Source: Planctomycetota bacterium (GTDB taxonomy: Bacteria; Planctomycetota; Planctomycetia; Planctomycetales; Planctomycetaceae). From it: 7,178 nt of DNA. Location: NCBI GenBank assembly GCA_013151585.1, contig JAADHY010000093.1:1-7178 (forward strand). The letters are read 5' to 3'. Below, in pieces: positions 1-5,848 of this stretch (positions within the stretch are counted from its first letter, which is position 1; the number at the start of each line of letters is the position of its first letter). The notes below the pieces were generated by a model. That model was not told the origin of the DNA. It worked only from the letters and a program-made list of their open reading frames with translations, and ran no database searches. The translations under genes were made by a program, and so were the position numbers.

Positions 1-222
1 GTAGTCAACGTGCTGCTGCGGGAAGCCACGCGCGGCTGGGTCGGTGTGGAAGTTCGCGGGAAAGTCGACGCCCCGGTCGCGCGCACTAAGCCGGTGCCGA
101 ATCTGGACGAAACCCTGAAAGGTTTTCTGAACGCCCTGCCCAAGCTCGGCCCCCCTGTCCTGCCGCCACCACCGCCACCGCCTTCGCGTCGCGTGCCGCG
201 ACCCAGCTTCTCTCACCCATAA
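1..222 (+). CDS. 3' end of a truncated gene, possibly an AsmA-like protein with a proline-rich tail
   Basis: The frame is open from base 1 and ends at TAA (220-222), so only the last 73 residues are visible and the start lies outside the window. The visible part begins with a beta-strand-like stretch (GWVGVEVRGKVDAP), then a short helix-like segment (NLDETLKGFLNAL), and closes with a run of seven prolines and a basic tail. The order 'strand with V-x-G-x-V-D-x-P, then a P-x-L-x-x-x-L helix' is how the C-termini of many AsmA/DUF-type envelope proteins of planctomycetes end; I recognise this only by style. If correct, the protein would be a large envelope-spanning lipid-transport-like protein. 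It could equally be another envelope protein or an unrelated hypothetical. It converges on the minus-strand gene at 336-794. Confidence 0.45.
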   Translation, partial: VVNVLLREATRGWVGVEVRGKVDAPVARTKPVPNLDETLKGFLNALPKLGPPVLPPPPPPPSRRVPRPSFSHP

Positions 223-249
223 GCCGCAGCTCGCGACGCGACATCCGCG

Positions 250-293
250 TGGCCGACATTCGACGTCTGTGCAATCAGCTCCCTCATCGGCCA
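250..293. terminator. Stem-loop between convergent genes, terminator-like without a T-tract
   Basis: A 7-base perfect inverted repeat (TGGCCGA at 250-256, TCGGCCA at 287-293) encloses a 30-base loop. It sits between the stop codons of the genes ending at 222 (+) and 336 (-). Outside it, a weaker interrupted inverted repeat (TAAGCC 220-225 and CGCGAC 232-237 against GTCGCG 327-332 and GGCTTA 333-338) spans both stop codons. No T-run follows on either strand, so intrinsic termination is not shown; the position is the main argument. Confidence 0.3.
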
Positions 294-335
294 GACCGAG
301 CCAACAGGAGGCGCGCCGAATCTTTGGTCGCGGGC

Positions 336-794
336 TTACCGTGCTACACGGAGCAGGTCGGAACTTGTATCGAGAACCGACTGCAAGTCTTCAATGCAAG
401 CATCCATGGAAATCACAGCCTGGCGGAAATTCGTGTGAGACGACGCTTCCGGAGCCAGGCGGCGAAACTCATCCGCCGCCCGACGGAGTCGGTCGAATTT
501 TGTCCGGAGCATTCGAAGGTAGCGGGCCGGGTCGTGCCGCCGCGATTCCAGAGCAAGCGAAACATCGAAGATCGCTCGCACGATGCCCATCAGCTCCGGA
601 AACTCCTCGACCTCCTCGCTGTGCTTCACGAAAGTGCGGACCATCCAGGCATGAGCCATCACCTTTTCGCACCGCTCGACCAGAGCAACAAACGAGATAT
701 TCTGAGTGTTACGACGTAACGACAGTTGATCCATGCTGGTATCCGACGCGGTGCTACTTGTGCCGATTACGGCACGACCATCTCGCTCGTGCAT
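336..794 (-). CDS. Small helical protein of unknown function with a HAWMVRTF motif
   Basis: This reads as a 152-residue protein ending at TAA (338-336). I chose the ATG at 794 over the upstream TTG at 839 because AGGGAG (806-801) lies six bases before it; the TTG has no such site. The first 30 residues are polar and probably disordered. Residues 33-113 look all-helical and amphipathic: FVALVERCEKVMAHAWMVRTFVKH (35-58), an acidic turn EEVEEFPE (60-67), a helix around IVRAIFDVSLALE (71-83), then a basic helix YLRMLRTKFDRLRRAADEFRRL (92-113). A second cluster, SSHTNFRQAVISMDACIEDL (118-137), follows. There is no signal peptide, membrane segment or recognisable catalytic motif. I believe similar small proteins occur across planctomycetes, but I cannot name a function. 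A cytosolic helical-bundle adaptor is one possibility, and that is inference. Confidence 0.8.
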   Translation of the reverse strand: MHERDGRAVIGTSSTASDTSMDQLSLRRNTQNISFVALVERCEKVMAHAWMVRTFVKHSEEVEEFPELMGIVRAIFDVSLALESRRHDPARYLRMLRTKFDRLRRAADEFRRLAPEASSHTNFRQAVISMDACIEDLQSVLDTSSDLLRVAR

Positions 795-800
795 CCATTT

Positions 801-806
801 CTCCCT
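801..806 (-). promoter_or_regulatory. Ribosome binding site that fixes the start of the 794-336 gene
   Basis: On the minus strand AGGGAG lies six bases upstream of the ATG at 794. It sits in a purine-rich stretch (AAAGCAGAAAGGGAGAAATG). The 45-base longer form starting with TTG at 839 has no purine-rich element at a suitable distance. Confidence 0.65.
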
Positions 807-1079
807 TTCTGCTTTCTGCCGAAAGGCGAAGTCGGCCAAGTGACGCGACAGAGAAAAAGCGTAACCGTTCCCAAAAGCAAGCCACTCGGTCGCTCATGCG
901 AAACGATCGACAACATCGGCGAAAGTCACAATAAGCCAACCGGCCGGCAGGGCCGCGGTTCCTCGACCTTTTCTTCGCCTGAATGAGTGACGGAAAAAGC
1001 CTCCAGGAATTAGCACTTCGAATCCAAGGCGACTATTTTGTCAACAACGTGGAAAAGTGAGATCACAAGACGTTATGAA

Positions 1080-1130
1080 GCAGGCATCTCGCCTGCGGCG
1101 GGCGGCCGGGCAGCGCCGGTCGTCCGCTGC
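1080..1130. repeat. Two adjacent palindromic hairpins, possibly a dispersed palindromic element
   Basis: The first hairpin is GCAGGC (1080-1085), loop ATCTC, GCCTGC (1091-1096). The second is GCAGCG (1110-1115), a nine-base loop, CGCTGC (1125-1130). Both stems are perfect and GC-rich, separated by 13 bases of G- and C-rich sequence. The first, a GCAGGC stem around a GAGAT loop on the minus strand, resembles short palindromes that recur in intergenic DNA of several bacterial groups, from memory. Only one copy is seen here, so repetition in the genome is not shown. Confidence 0.4.
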
Positions 1131-1142
1131 TGGGGCTGGGCC

Positions 1143-1540
1143 TCAAGTGATTCCAGATCGTGAAATCGGCGAAGGATCGATGACTGGCAAGTCGTGGTGG
1201 AAGAACAGCCAATGACAGTACTCCCATCCATAGTACCCGAGCGGCCCGGCGAGGCCAACAATCCCCGATGGTTTCCAAGGACTCCGCTTCCGGCTGTCGC
1301 TTTCGGTCGACGGACCTCGCTGTCAGCATTACGCTTCCCTTCTCAAAGCCGCGCCGGTTTGCTAACACGCGCCAGCGGTCGGCTGTCTCCGGGCTGACGA
1401 GGATCATCTGGATCATGACGTCGGCCGCGCAGGGTGAAGGTCTCCGCCAACTGCACTGCAAGTTTCGCCTGCTCGGTGCATCGAGGATCGGCGGGAGCTT
1501 CGGCCTCTGCGGGAAGGGCTGACCGGTAGTCAACCCCAGA
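1143..1540 (-). pseudogene. Possible frameshifted remnant of a protein gene
   Basis: Reading the minus strand, protein-like stretches appear to pass through three frames. The first, after a TGA at 1543-1541, includes AEAEAPADPRCTEQAKLAVQ and LAETFTLRG (to about 1427). The second includes MIQMILVSPETADRWRVLAN from the ATG at 1416, followed by RRGFEKGSVMLTARSV. The third includes GIVGLAGPLGYYGWEY and HWLFFHHDLP and stops at TGA (1145-1143). In the middle stretch I counted 50 codons by hand: G+C is about 58, 46 and 78 percent at positions one to three, the pattern of real genes in GC-rich genomes. A plus-strand frame (1268-1522) shows a similar bias, so this is not decisive. No family is recognised. 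The frame of the middle piece is open from 1719 to 1063, which could instead be chance or an intact unrecognised gene without a good start. Confidence 0.2.
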
Positions 1541-1631
1541 TCACAACGTCGCTCTGCGGCGAGACATCTCCGATCCCCGACGTTGGGCACCTTCCCCTCG
1601 GGCATGTACCTCGCACTCCAAACGAAAACAA

Positions 1632-3755
1632 ATGGAAGAATCCCTCGTGTCTGAACACGTCTCGAAATCAAACTCCGAATCGTCCGAAAACCCGTTGCTA
1701 GTCGATTGCGGCCTGCCACGGTTCGATCGGATCGAGCCGGAAGATATTGTGCCCGCCGTTCGGCAGTTATTGCGCGACGCTAACGAGCGGCTCAGCCGGA
1801 TCGAGCAAGCGGCCTCGCCCAGTTGGGAGACGACGATCGCTCCGCTGGAAGAACTGGACCGATTGTTCGAGCGAACTTGGCGGCCAGTGAAGCACCTGTT
1901 CGGCGTCAAAAACTCGGACGCGCTGCGACAAGCCTATGAAACCGTGTTGCCAGACGTAGTCCAGTTCGGACTGCGGGTTCGACAGAGCCGGGCGATTTAT
2001 CAAGCGCTGCGAAAGATGCGAGAGGGCGACGGGTGGGGCCAACTGGATGCCACTCGCCGCCGGATCGTCGAAAAGCGCCTGCTGGCGGCTGAGTTGTCCG
2101 GTGTCGGATTGAAGAGCTCGGAACGGGAACGCTTCACCGCAATCGAGCAAGAGCTGTCGCAGTTGAGCACGGAATTCGCGAACCACGTGTTGGATGCGAC
2201 CAAAGCCTTCGAACTGGTTCTGACCGACCCGGCCGATGTCGAAGGTCTGCCGGAAAGCTTGCGACGGCTGGCGGCGGACTCATACAACGCGGCTCGACGC
2301 AGCGAAACGAGCGGCGCCCAAGCGACACCGGAACAGGGCCCGTGGCGATTCACCCTGGAAGCGCCCTCGTACGGGCCGTTCATGAAACATTGTCGGCGCC
2401 GAGAGTTGCGCGAGCGGATGTATCGGGCTTTCATCACGCGAGCAACGTCCGGCGAGCTGAACAACGAGCCGCTGATCGATCGCATCTTGCAGCTTCGACA
2501 CGAAAAAGCTCGTTTGCTCGGCTACGCGACCTTCGCCGAACTGAGTCTTACGACGAAAATGGCTGACAGCGTCGCAGCGGTCGAGTCGATGTTGGAGCAG
2601 CTCCGCAAGGCCTCTTGGCCGGCGGCCCAGCAGGACCTCCAAGCGTTCCAACAATTGGCCACGCAACAGGGCTTCGATCAGCCGTTGGCTCATTGGGACG
2701 TGCCCTTCTGGGCCGAACGGCTCCGCGAAGAACAGCTCGAGTATACGGACGAGCAACTCCGCCCGTACTTTCCTCTGGAACGCGTGCTGGAAGGTTTGTT
2801 CGAGCTGGCCGGCAAGCTGTTCGGAATTCGCATCGAACAAACCGACGACACCGTGCCGGTTTGGCATCCGGACGTGCGGTTTTTCCGCGTTTTCGACCAA
2901 AGCGATGCCGAATTGGCCGGCTTTTATTTGGATCCGTATTCCCGGCCGGAAAACAAACGGGGCGGAGCCTGGATGGATGAATGCATATCTCGCCGGCGCG
3001 TGGGGGGCCGGCTTCAACTTCCGGTGGCCCATTTGGTGTGTAATGCCACGCCGCCCGTCGGAGAGGTTCCTGCGCTACTTTCGTTCCGAGAGGTCGAGAC
3101 GTTGTTTCACGAGTTCGGGCACGGGCTGCAGCACATGCTGACTACGGTCGATGAGCCCGACGCGGCCGGCATCAGTGGAATCGAATGGGATGCGGTTGAA
3201 CTGCCGAGTCAGTTCATGGAGAACTGGTGCTATCATCGGCCAACGATCCGCGCCATCTCGAGCCACTACCAGACCGGTGAGCCGCTCCCGGACGATCTGC
3301 TTGAAAAGCTGCGCGCCTCGCGCACTTTCGCCGCCGGGACCCAGATGCTGCGACAGTTGCTGTTCGCACTCACGGATTTGCATCTGCATCACTCTTACCA
3401 GCCGGGCGGTCCCGAGACACCGTTTGACGTGATGCGACGCATCAGTGAGCGGACGGCCGTTTTGCCGCTTCTTCCGGAAGACCGTTTCCTCTGCGCCTTT
3501 CAGCATATTTTCGCCGGGGGATACGCCGCGGGTTACTACAGCTACAAGTGGGCCGAGGTACTGAGCGCGGATGCGTTTGCGGCGTTTGAAGAGGCGGGAC
3601 TGGAGGATGAGCACGCTGTGGTGGAAGTGGGGCGTCGCTTCCGGGGAACCGTCCTCGCCTTGGGCGGCAGCCGGCATCCGCTGGATGTTTTTCGGGCTTT
3701 CCGCGGCCGCAACCCGGACCCGACCGCCCTGTTACGCCAGTACGGACTGGCCTGA
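1632..3755 (+). CDS. prlC: Oligopeptidase A, M3-family zinc metallopeptidase
   Basis: This 707-residue protein is near the usual family length (about 680) and complete at both ends. It hydrolyses short peptides in the cytosol, including fragments left by larger proteases and cleaved signal peptides; this role is known from E. coli PrlC. The N-terminal helical half (about residues 25-235) opens with the typical NPLL..GLPRFDRIEPEDI segment. The middle carries PWRFTLEAPSYGPFMKHC (from residue 237) and FYLDPYSRPENKRGGAWMDE (GG at 444-445). The zinc site is HEFGH (493-497), where E494 is the catalytic base, and the third ligand is E523 in WDAVELPSQFMENW. The substrate tyrosines are in HIFAGGYAAGYYSYKW (Y631, Y635, Y638). 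The ATG at 1632 has no ribosome binding site. An in-frame GTG at 1647 follows GGAAGAA by six bases and may be the true start, five residues shorter. No signal peptide is present. It is probably transcribed alone. Confidence 0.97.
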   Translation: MEESLVSEHVSKSNSESSENPLLVDCGLPRFDRIEPEDIVPAVRQLLRDANERLSRIEQAASPSWETTIAPLEELDRLFERTWRPVKHLFGVKNSDALRQAYETVLPDVVQFGLRVRQSRAIYQALRKMREGDGWGQLDATRRRIVEKRLLAAELSGVGLKSSERERFTAIEQELSQLSTEFANHVLDATKAFELVLTDPADVEGLPESLRRLAADSYNAARRSETSGAQATPEQGPWRFTLEAPSYGPFMKHCRRRELRERMYRAFITRATSGELNNEPLIDRILQLRHEKARLLGYATFAELSLTTKMADSVAAVESMLEQLRKASWPAAQQDLQAFQQLATQQGFDQPLAHWDVPFWAERLREEQLEYTDEQLRPYFPLERVLEGLFELAGKLFGIRIEQTDDTVPVWHPDVRFFRVFDQSDAELAGFYLDPYSRPENKRGGAWMDECISRRRVGGRLQLPVAHLVCNATPPVGEVPALLSFREVETLFHEFGHGLQHMLTTVDEPDAAGISGIEWDAVELPSQFMENWCYHRPTIRAISSHYQTGEPLPDDLLEKLRASRTFAAGTQMLRQLLFALTDLHLHHSYQPGGPETPFDVMRRISERTAVLPLLPEDRFLCAFQHIFAGGYAAGYYSYKWAEVLSADAFAAFEEAGLEDEHAVVEVGRRFRGTVLALGGSRHPLDVFRAFRGRNPDPTALLRQYGLA

Positions 3756-3767
3756 GGGGGTGGACGT

Positions 3768-3818
3768 GCGAGCCGAGCTCTCTGGCGTGCTCCGGGCAGA
3801 TCCCCGCTCGGCCCTCGC
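3768..3818 (+). terminator. Stem-loop just after prlC, terminator-like without a T-tract
   Basis: GCGAGCCGAGC (3768-3778) pairs with GCTCGG (3806-3811) and CTCGC (3814-3818), giving an 11-base-pair stem with a two-base bulge and a 27-base loop. It begins 12 bases after the prlC stop and ends 14 bases before the next promoter, which is where transcription of prlC should end. The lack of a following T-run argues against a classical intrinsic terminator; it may instead protect the 3' end of the mRNA or assist Rho. Confidence 0.45.
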
Positions 3819-3832
3819 GATCGCTGAAGTCG

Positions 3833-3861
3833 TTGACAGTACGCCCAGACCGTCATAGGAT
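3833..3861 (+). promoter_or_regulatory. Sigma-70-type promoter of the secreted toroid/HEAT gene
   Basis: A perfect -35 box, TTGACA (3833-3838), is followed by a 17-base spacer and TAGGAT (3856-3861), which matches the TATAAT consensus at four of six positions including the first two and the last two. Transcription would start near 3868, leaving a 5' leader of about 105 bases. This is the only convincing promoter in the window and its target is the gene starting at 3976. Confidence 0.7.
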
Positions 3862-3890
3862 GTGCGTACGGAGGCAGTGGTCACGCTGGC

Positions 3891-3921
3891 GGGCGACGGG
3901 GCAAGAGGTTCCGGTTCGCCC
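3891..3921 (+). other. Hairpin in the 5' leader of the gene at 3976
   Basis: GGGCGA (3891-3896) and TCGCCC (3916-3921) form a perfect six-base stem around a 19-base loop. It lies inside the predicted leader, about 25 bases after the expected transcription start and 54 bases before the start codon. I recognise no riboswitch or protein-binding leader, so any regulatory role is speculation. Confidence 0.3.
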
Positions 3922-3975
3922 TCTCCTGAGTTCTGGGCATAATCTCGCGGCGGGCTTCGGAAGGCGATCCCATCG

Positions 3976-5733
3976 ATGGCTAAGTCTCGCTTTCTCCCAA
4001 CCAAGCGGCGCATCCGGTGGGCCGTCGGTGCGGCCGCGGTGATGCTTGCCACGTTTGCGTTTTCTGGAACACCGCCAGCGAGCGGCCAAGTTTCCAAAGG
4101 GGAAGTGCAGCAAGCCCTCCGGCGCGGTATTGATTTCTTGAAAGAGAAGGCGGCCACCGAGGATGGTCCGGAGCTGGATCTGGCCGCTTACGCGATGCTG
4201 GTAGCCGGAGCTCCACCAAACACGCCCATCATCCAACGCGCGGTCAAGCGGGTTCGGGCGAAAGTAGCGGGTGACAAGTACACTCCCTTGCGGCACCACA
4301 TTTATGAAGCCGGCGTCGATGCGATGCTATTGGAAGAAGCCGACGCCAAGAAGTACCAGCCGGAAATCGAGGCGATTGCGCGGTATTTGGTCTCTCGCCA
4401 AGCGCCGGAGGGCTATTGGGAATATCCGTATCGGAAGGTGGGGGGCGACACCAGCATCACTCAGTATGGTGCTCTGGGACTTTGGGCAGCCACTCGATCG
4501 GGCGTTCGGGTGCCGATCCGAGTTTGGGACCGGCTCGCCGGCTGGCTTTTGCGAACTCAATTGAAAGAAGGGGCCTTCGCCTACTGGCCCGTCGGAACGA
4601 ACGAAAACCCCGCGCGGCGGGAGCCGCGACACAGTATGGCCGCGGCTGGCGTCGGGAGCTTGCTCAGCGCTCGGCTCCATCTGGCGGAAGGCGAAGAATG
4701 GTCGCCGGGAGCGGACAAGAAACGTTCGAGCAAGTTGGCGCTGGGTGTTTTGGAGGCTGTCGAAGAGGAAGAAGAAAAGGAGCCGCAGAAGAGTCCCGAA
4801 GAGTTGCTTATGGAAGACGGCGACTACGTCCCAAAGCTCAAGCCGACGAATTTGGATCCGGGCATCCAGCGGGGACTGGGGTGGCTTGGGGTCAACTTCA
4901 CGACAAAGAACCCTGTCGGCGCTCCGATCTATTACTTTTACGGGATGGAACGTGTCGGAGCGCTCGCCCATGTCACTCATTTCGGAACCCACGATTGGTA
5001 CGCGGAATGCGCATCCCATTTGCTCGCGACGCAGAACAAGGATGGGAGCTGGCACAGCAAATGGAACCAGGCGATCAACGAGGTATCCGACACCAGTTTC
5101 GCTTTGCTGTTCCTCAGCAAGTCGACGGCGAAACATGTGAAACCGATCCATCGGCCGGCGGCTTTTGGCGGTGGTCTGCTTTCCGGTGGACGCGGTTTGC
5201 CTGAGGATCTGTCGAAGGCTGAAGCCCGCGACGGACGCATTGAGGCGCGTCAGATCGACACTCCGCTCGACAAACTCCTGACCGAGCTGGCGAACCCGAA
5301 AAACCTCGACGTCGAAACGGCTCAGCAACAACTGGTCCAGCAAATCCAGATTGGCCACCGAGAAGAATTGATTGGCAAGAAGGACTTGCTGGTCAAGCTC
5401 GCGAAGGACCCGCGTGTTGAGGTTCGCCGCACGGCCATGTGGGCTCTAGGCCGGTGCGAGGACATCCGGCTGGCGCCGATTTTGATCGAAGGCCTCAAAG
5501 ACCCGGATTTGGATGTCGCCATCGAAGCTCGCAACGCGCTTTGCACACTGAGTCGCCGTCCACTCGGGTTCGGTCTGCCAGACGCTCCGAGAGGCCCGAA
5601 AGGCGGACCGCCCGATGAAGCCGCGATCCAAAAGTGGCGCGCCGAAGCGGTTAAGCGCTGGACAGCGTGGTACCGTTCCATCCAACCGTACGACGAGCGG
5701 GACATGCTGTTCGAGTTCGGCGACAACGAATAG
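3976..5733 (+). CDS. Secreted prenyltransferase/squalene-cyclase-fold protein with C-terminal HEAT-like repeats
   Basis: The product has 585 residues. A basic start (KSRFLPTKRRIR) and hydrophobic core (about 15-30) form a signal peptide, with likely cleavage after ASG at residue 37. Three QxxxGx(W/F) motifs (142-148, 195-201 and 353-359) mark an alpha/alpha toroid of the squalene-cyclase and prenyltransferase fold. Each of the motifs at 142 and 353 is followed by a D-T-S helix (DTSITQYGAL from 158, DTSFALLFLS from 372). An acidic linker (EEEEEKEP, 263-270) lies between the toroid halves. Residues 476-526 are HEAT-like (DPRVEVRRTAMWAL and DPDLDVAIEARNAL). The DXDD acid motif of squalene-hopene cyclases is absent, so cyclase activity is unlikely; a scaffold or binding role is inference. 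Similar exported proteins are common in planctomycetes. GGAAGG (3959-3964) lies 11 bases before the ATG, which is a long spacing. Confidence 0.88.
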   Translation: MAKSRFLPTKRRIRWAVGAAAVMLATFAFSGTPPASGQVSKGEVQQALRRGIDFLKEKAATEDGPELDLAAYAMLVAGAPPNTPIIQRAVKRVRAKVAGDKYTPLRHHIYEAGVDAMLLEEADAKKYQPEIEAIARYLVSRQAPEGYWEYPYRKVGGDTSITQYGALGLWAATRSGVRVPIRVWDRLAGWLLRTQLKEGAFAYWPVGTNENPARREPRHSMAAAGVGSLLSARLHLAEGEEWSPGADKKRSSKLALGVLEAVEEEEEKEPQKSPEELLMEDGDYVPKLKPTNLDPGIQRGLGWLGVNFTTKNPVGAPIYYFYGMERVGALAHVTHFGTHDWYAECASHLLATQNKDGSWHSKWNQAINEVSDTSFALLFLSKSTAKHVKPIHRPAAFGGGLLSGGRGLPEDLSKAEARDGRIEARQIDTPLDKLLTELANPKNLDVETAQQQLVQQIQIGHREELIGKKDLLVKLAKDPRVEVRRTAMWALGRCEDIRLAPILIEGLKDPDLDVAIEARNALCTLSRRPLGFGLPDAPRGPKGGPPDEAAIQKWRAEAVKRWTAWYRSIQPYDERDMLFEFGDNE

Positions 5734-5797
5734 GGCTCGCGACCAGCAGCTCGTCGACCGGCTGCTTCGGCGCGGCGTTGCCATCAGCAATGCAGCA

Positions 5798-5833
5798 GGG
5801 GCGGACCTATCTCGCCGGGTGCCATGCCGCCCC
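5798..5833. terminator. Inverted repeat between convergent genes, terminator-like without a T-tract
   Basis: GGGGCGG (5798-5804) and CCGCCCC (5827-5833) form a perfect seven-base stem with a 22-base loop, lying between the stop of the gene ending at 5733 (+) and that of the gene ending at 5849 (-). A second, looser stem, AGCAGC (5745-5750) with GCTGCT (5761-5766), sits just after the plus-strand stop. Either could end transcription from both sides, but neither is followed by a T-run on either strand. Confidence 0.4.
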
Positions 5834-5848
5834 AAAAGCTCCGGGCGG

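Larger units (their letters stand above)
795..1631. other. Long gene-free stretch of about 840 bases
   Basis: The region separates the divergently transcribed genes at 794 (-) and 1632 (+), so it should contain both promoters. I could not place either one convincingly. Bases 960-1080 are noticeably richer in A and T than their surroundings. Bases 1080-1130 hold two hairpins. Bases 1143-1540 contain overlapping open frames on both strands with no start codon plus ribosome binding site, treated here as a possible gene remnant. I saw no tRNA, tmRNA, RNase P or SRP RNA signature. Confidence 0.6.

Noticed and set aside
929..960. AACCGGCC...GGCCGCGGTT stem as a terminator
   Set aside because: The stem is interrupted by a two-base bulge, and no gene on the plus strand ends nearby to use it.
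1018..1030. TTCGAATCC resembling the T-loop of a tRNA
   Set aside because: The flanking bases do not form a five-pair stem, and no acceptor, D or anticodon arm can be drawn around it.
1038..1043. TTGACA on the minus strand as a promoter for the gene at 794
   Set aside because: No -10-like hexamer lies 16 to 18 bases downstream; the nearest TA-rich element is 24 bases away.
1060..1546. AGATCACAA at 1060-1068 and 1538-1546 as target-site repeats of a mobile element
   Set aside because: A nine-base repeat within several hundred bases is expected by chance, and there are no terminal inverted repeats or transposase between the copies.
1063..1719. A 218-codon open frame on the minus strand overlapping the start of prlC
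   Set aside because: It has no start codon with a ribosome binding site, its two ends read as proline- and arginine-rich noise, and it runs antisense into a certain gene. Only its central part is protein-like, which is treated as a possible remnant.
4327..5358. A 343-codon open frame on the minus strand inside the toroid gene
   Set aside because: It is the antisense shadow of a convincingly coding frame with a signal peptide and repeat motifs, and has no ribosome binding site of its own.
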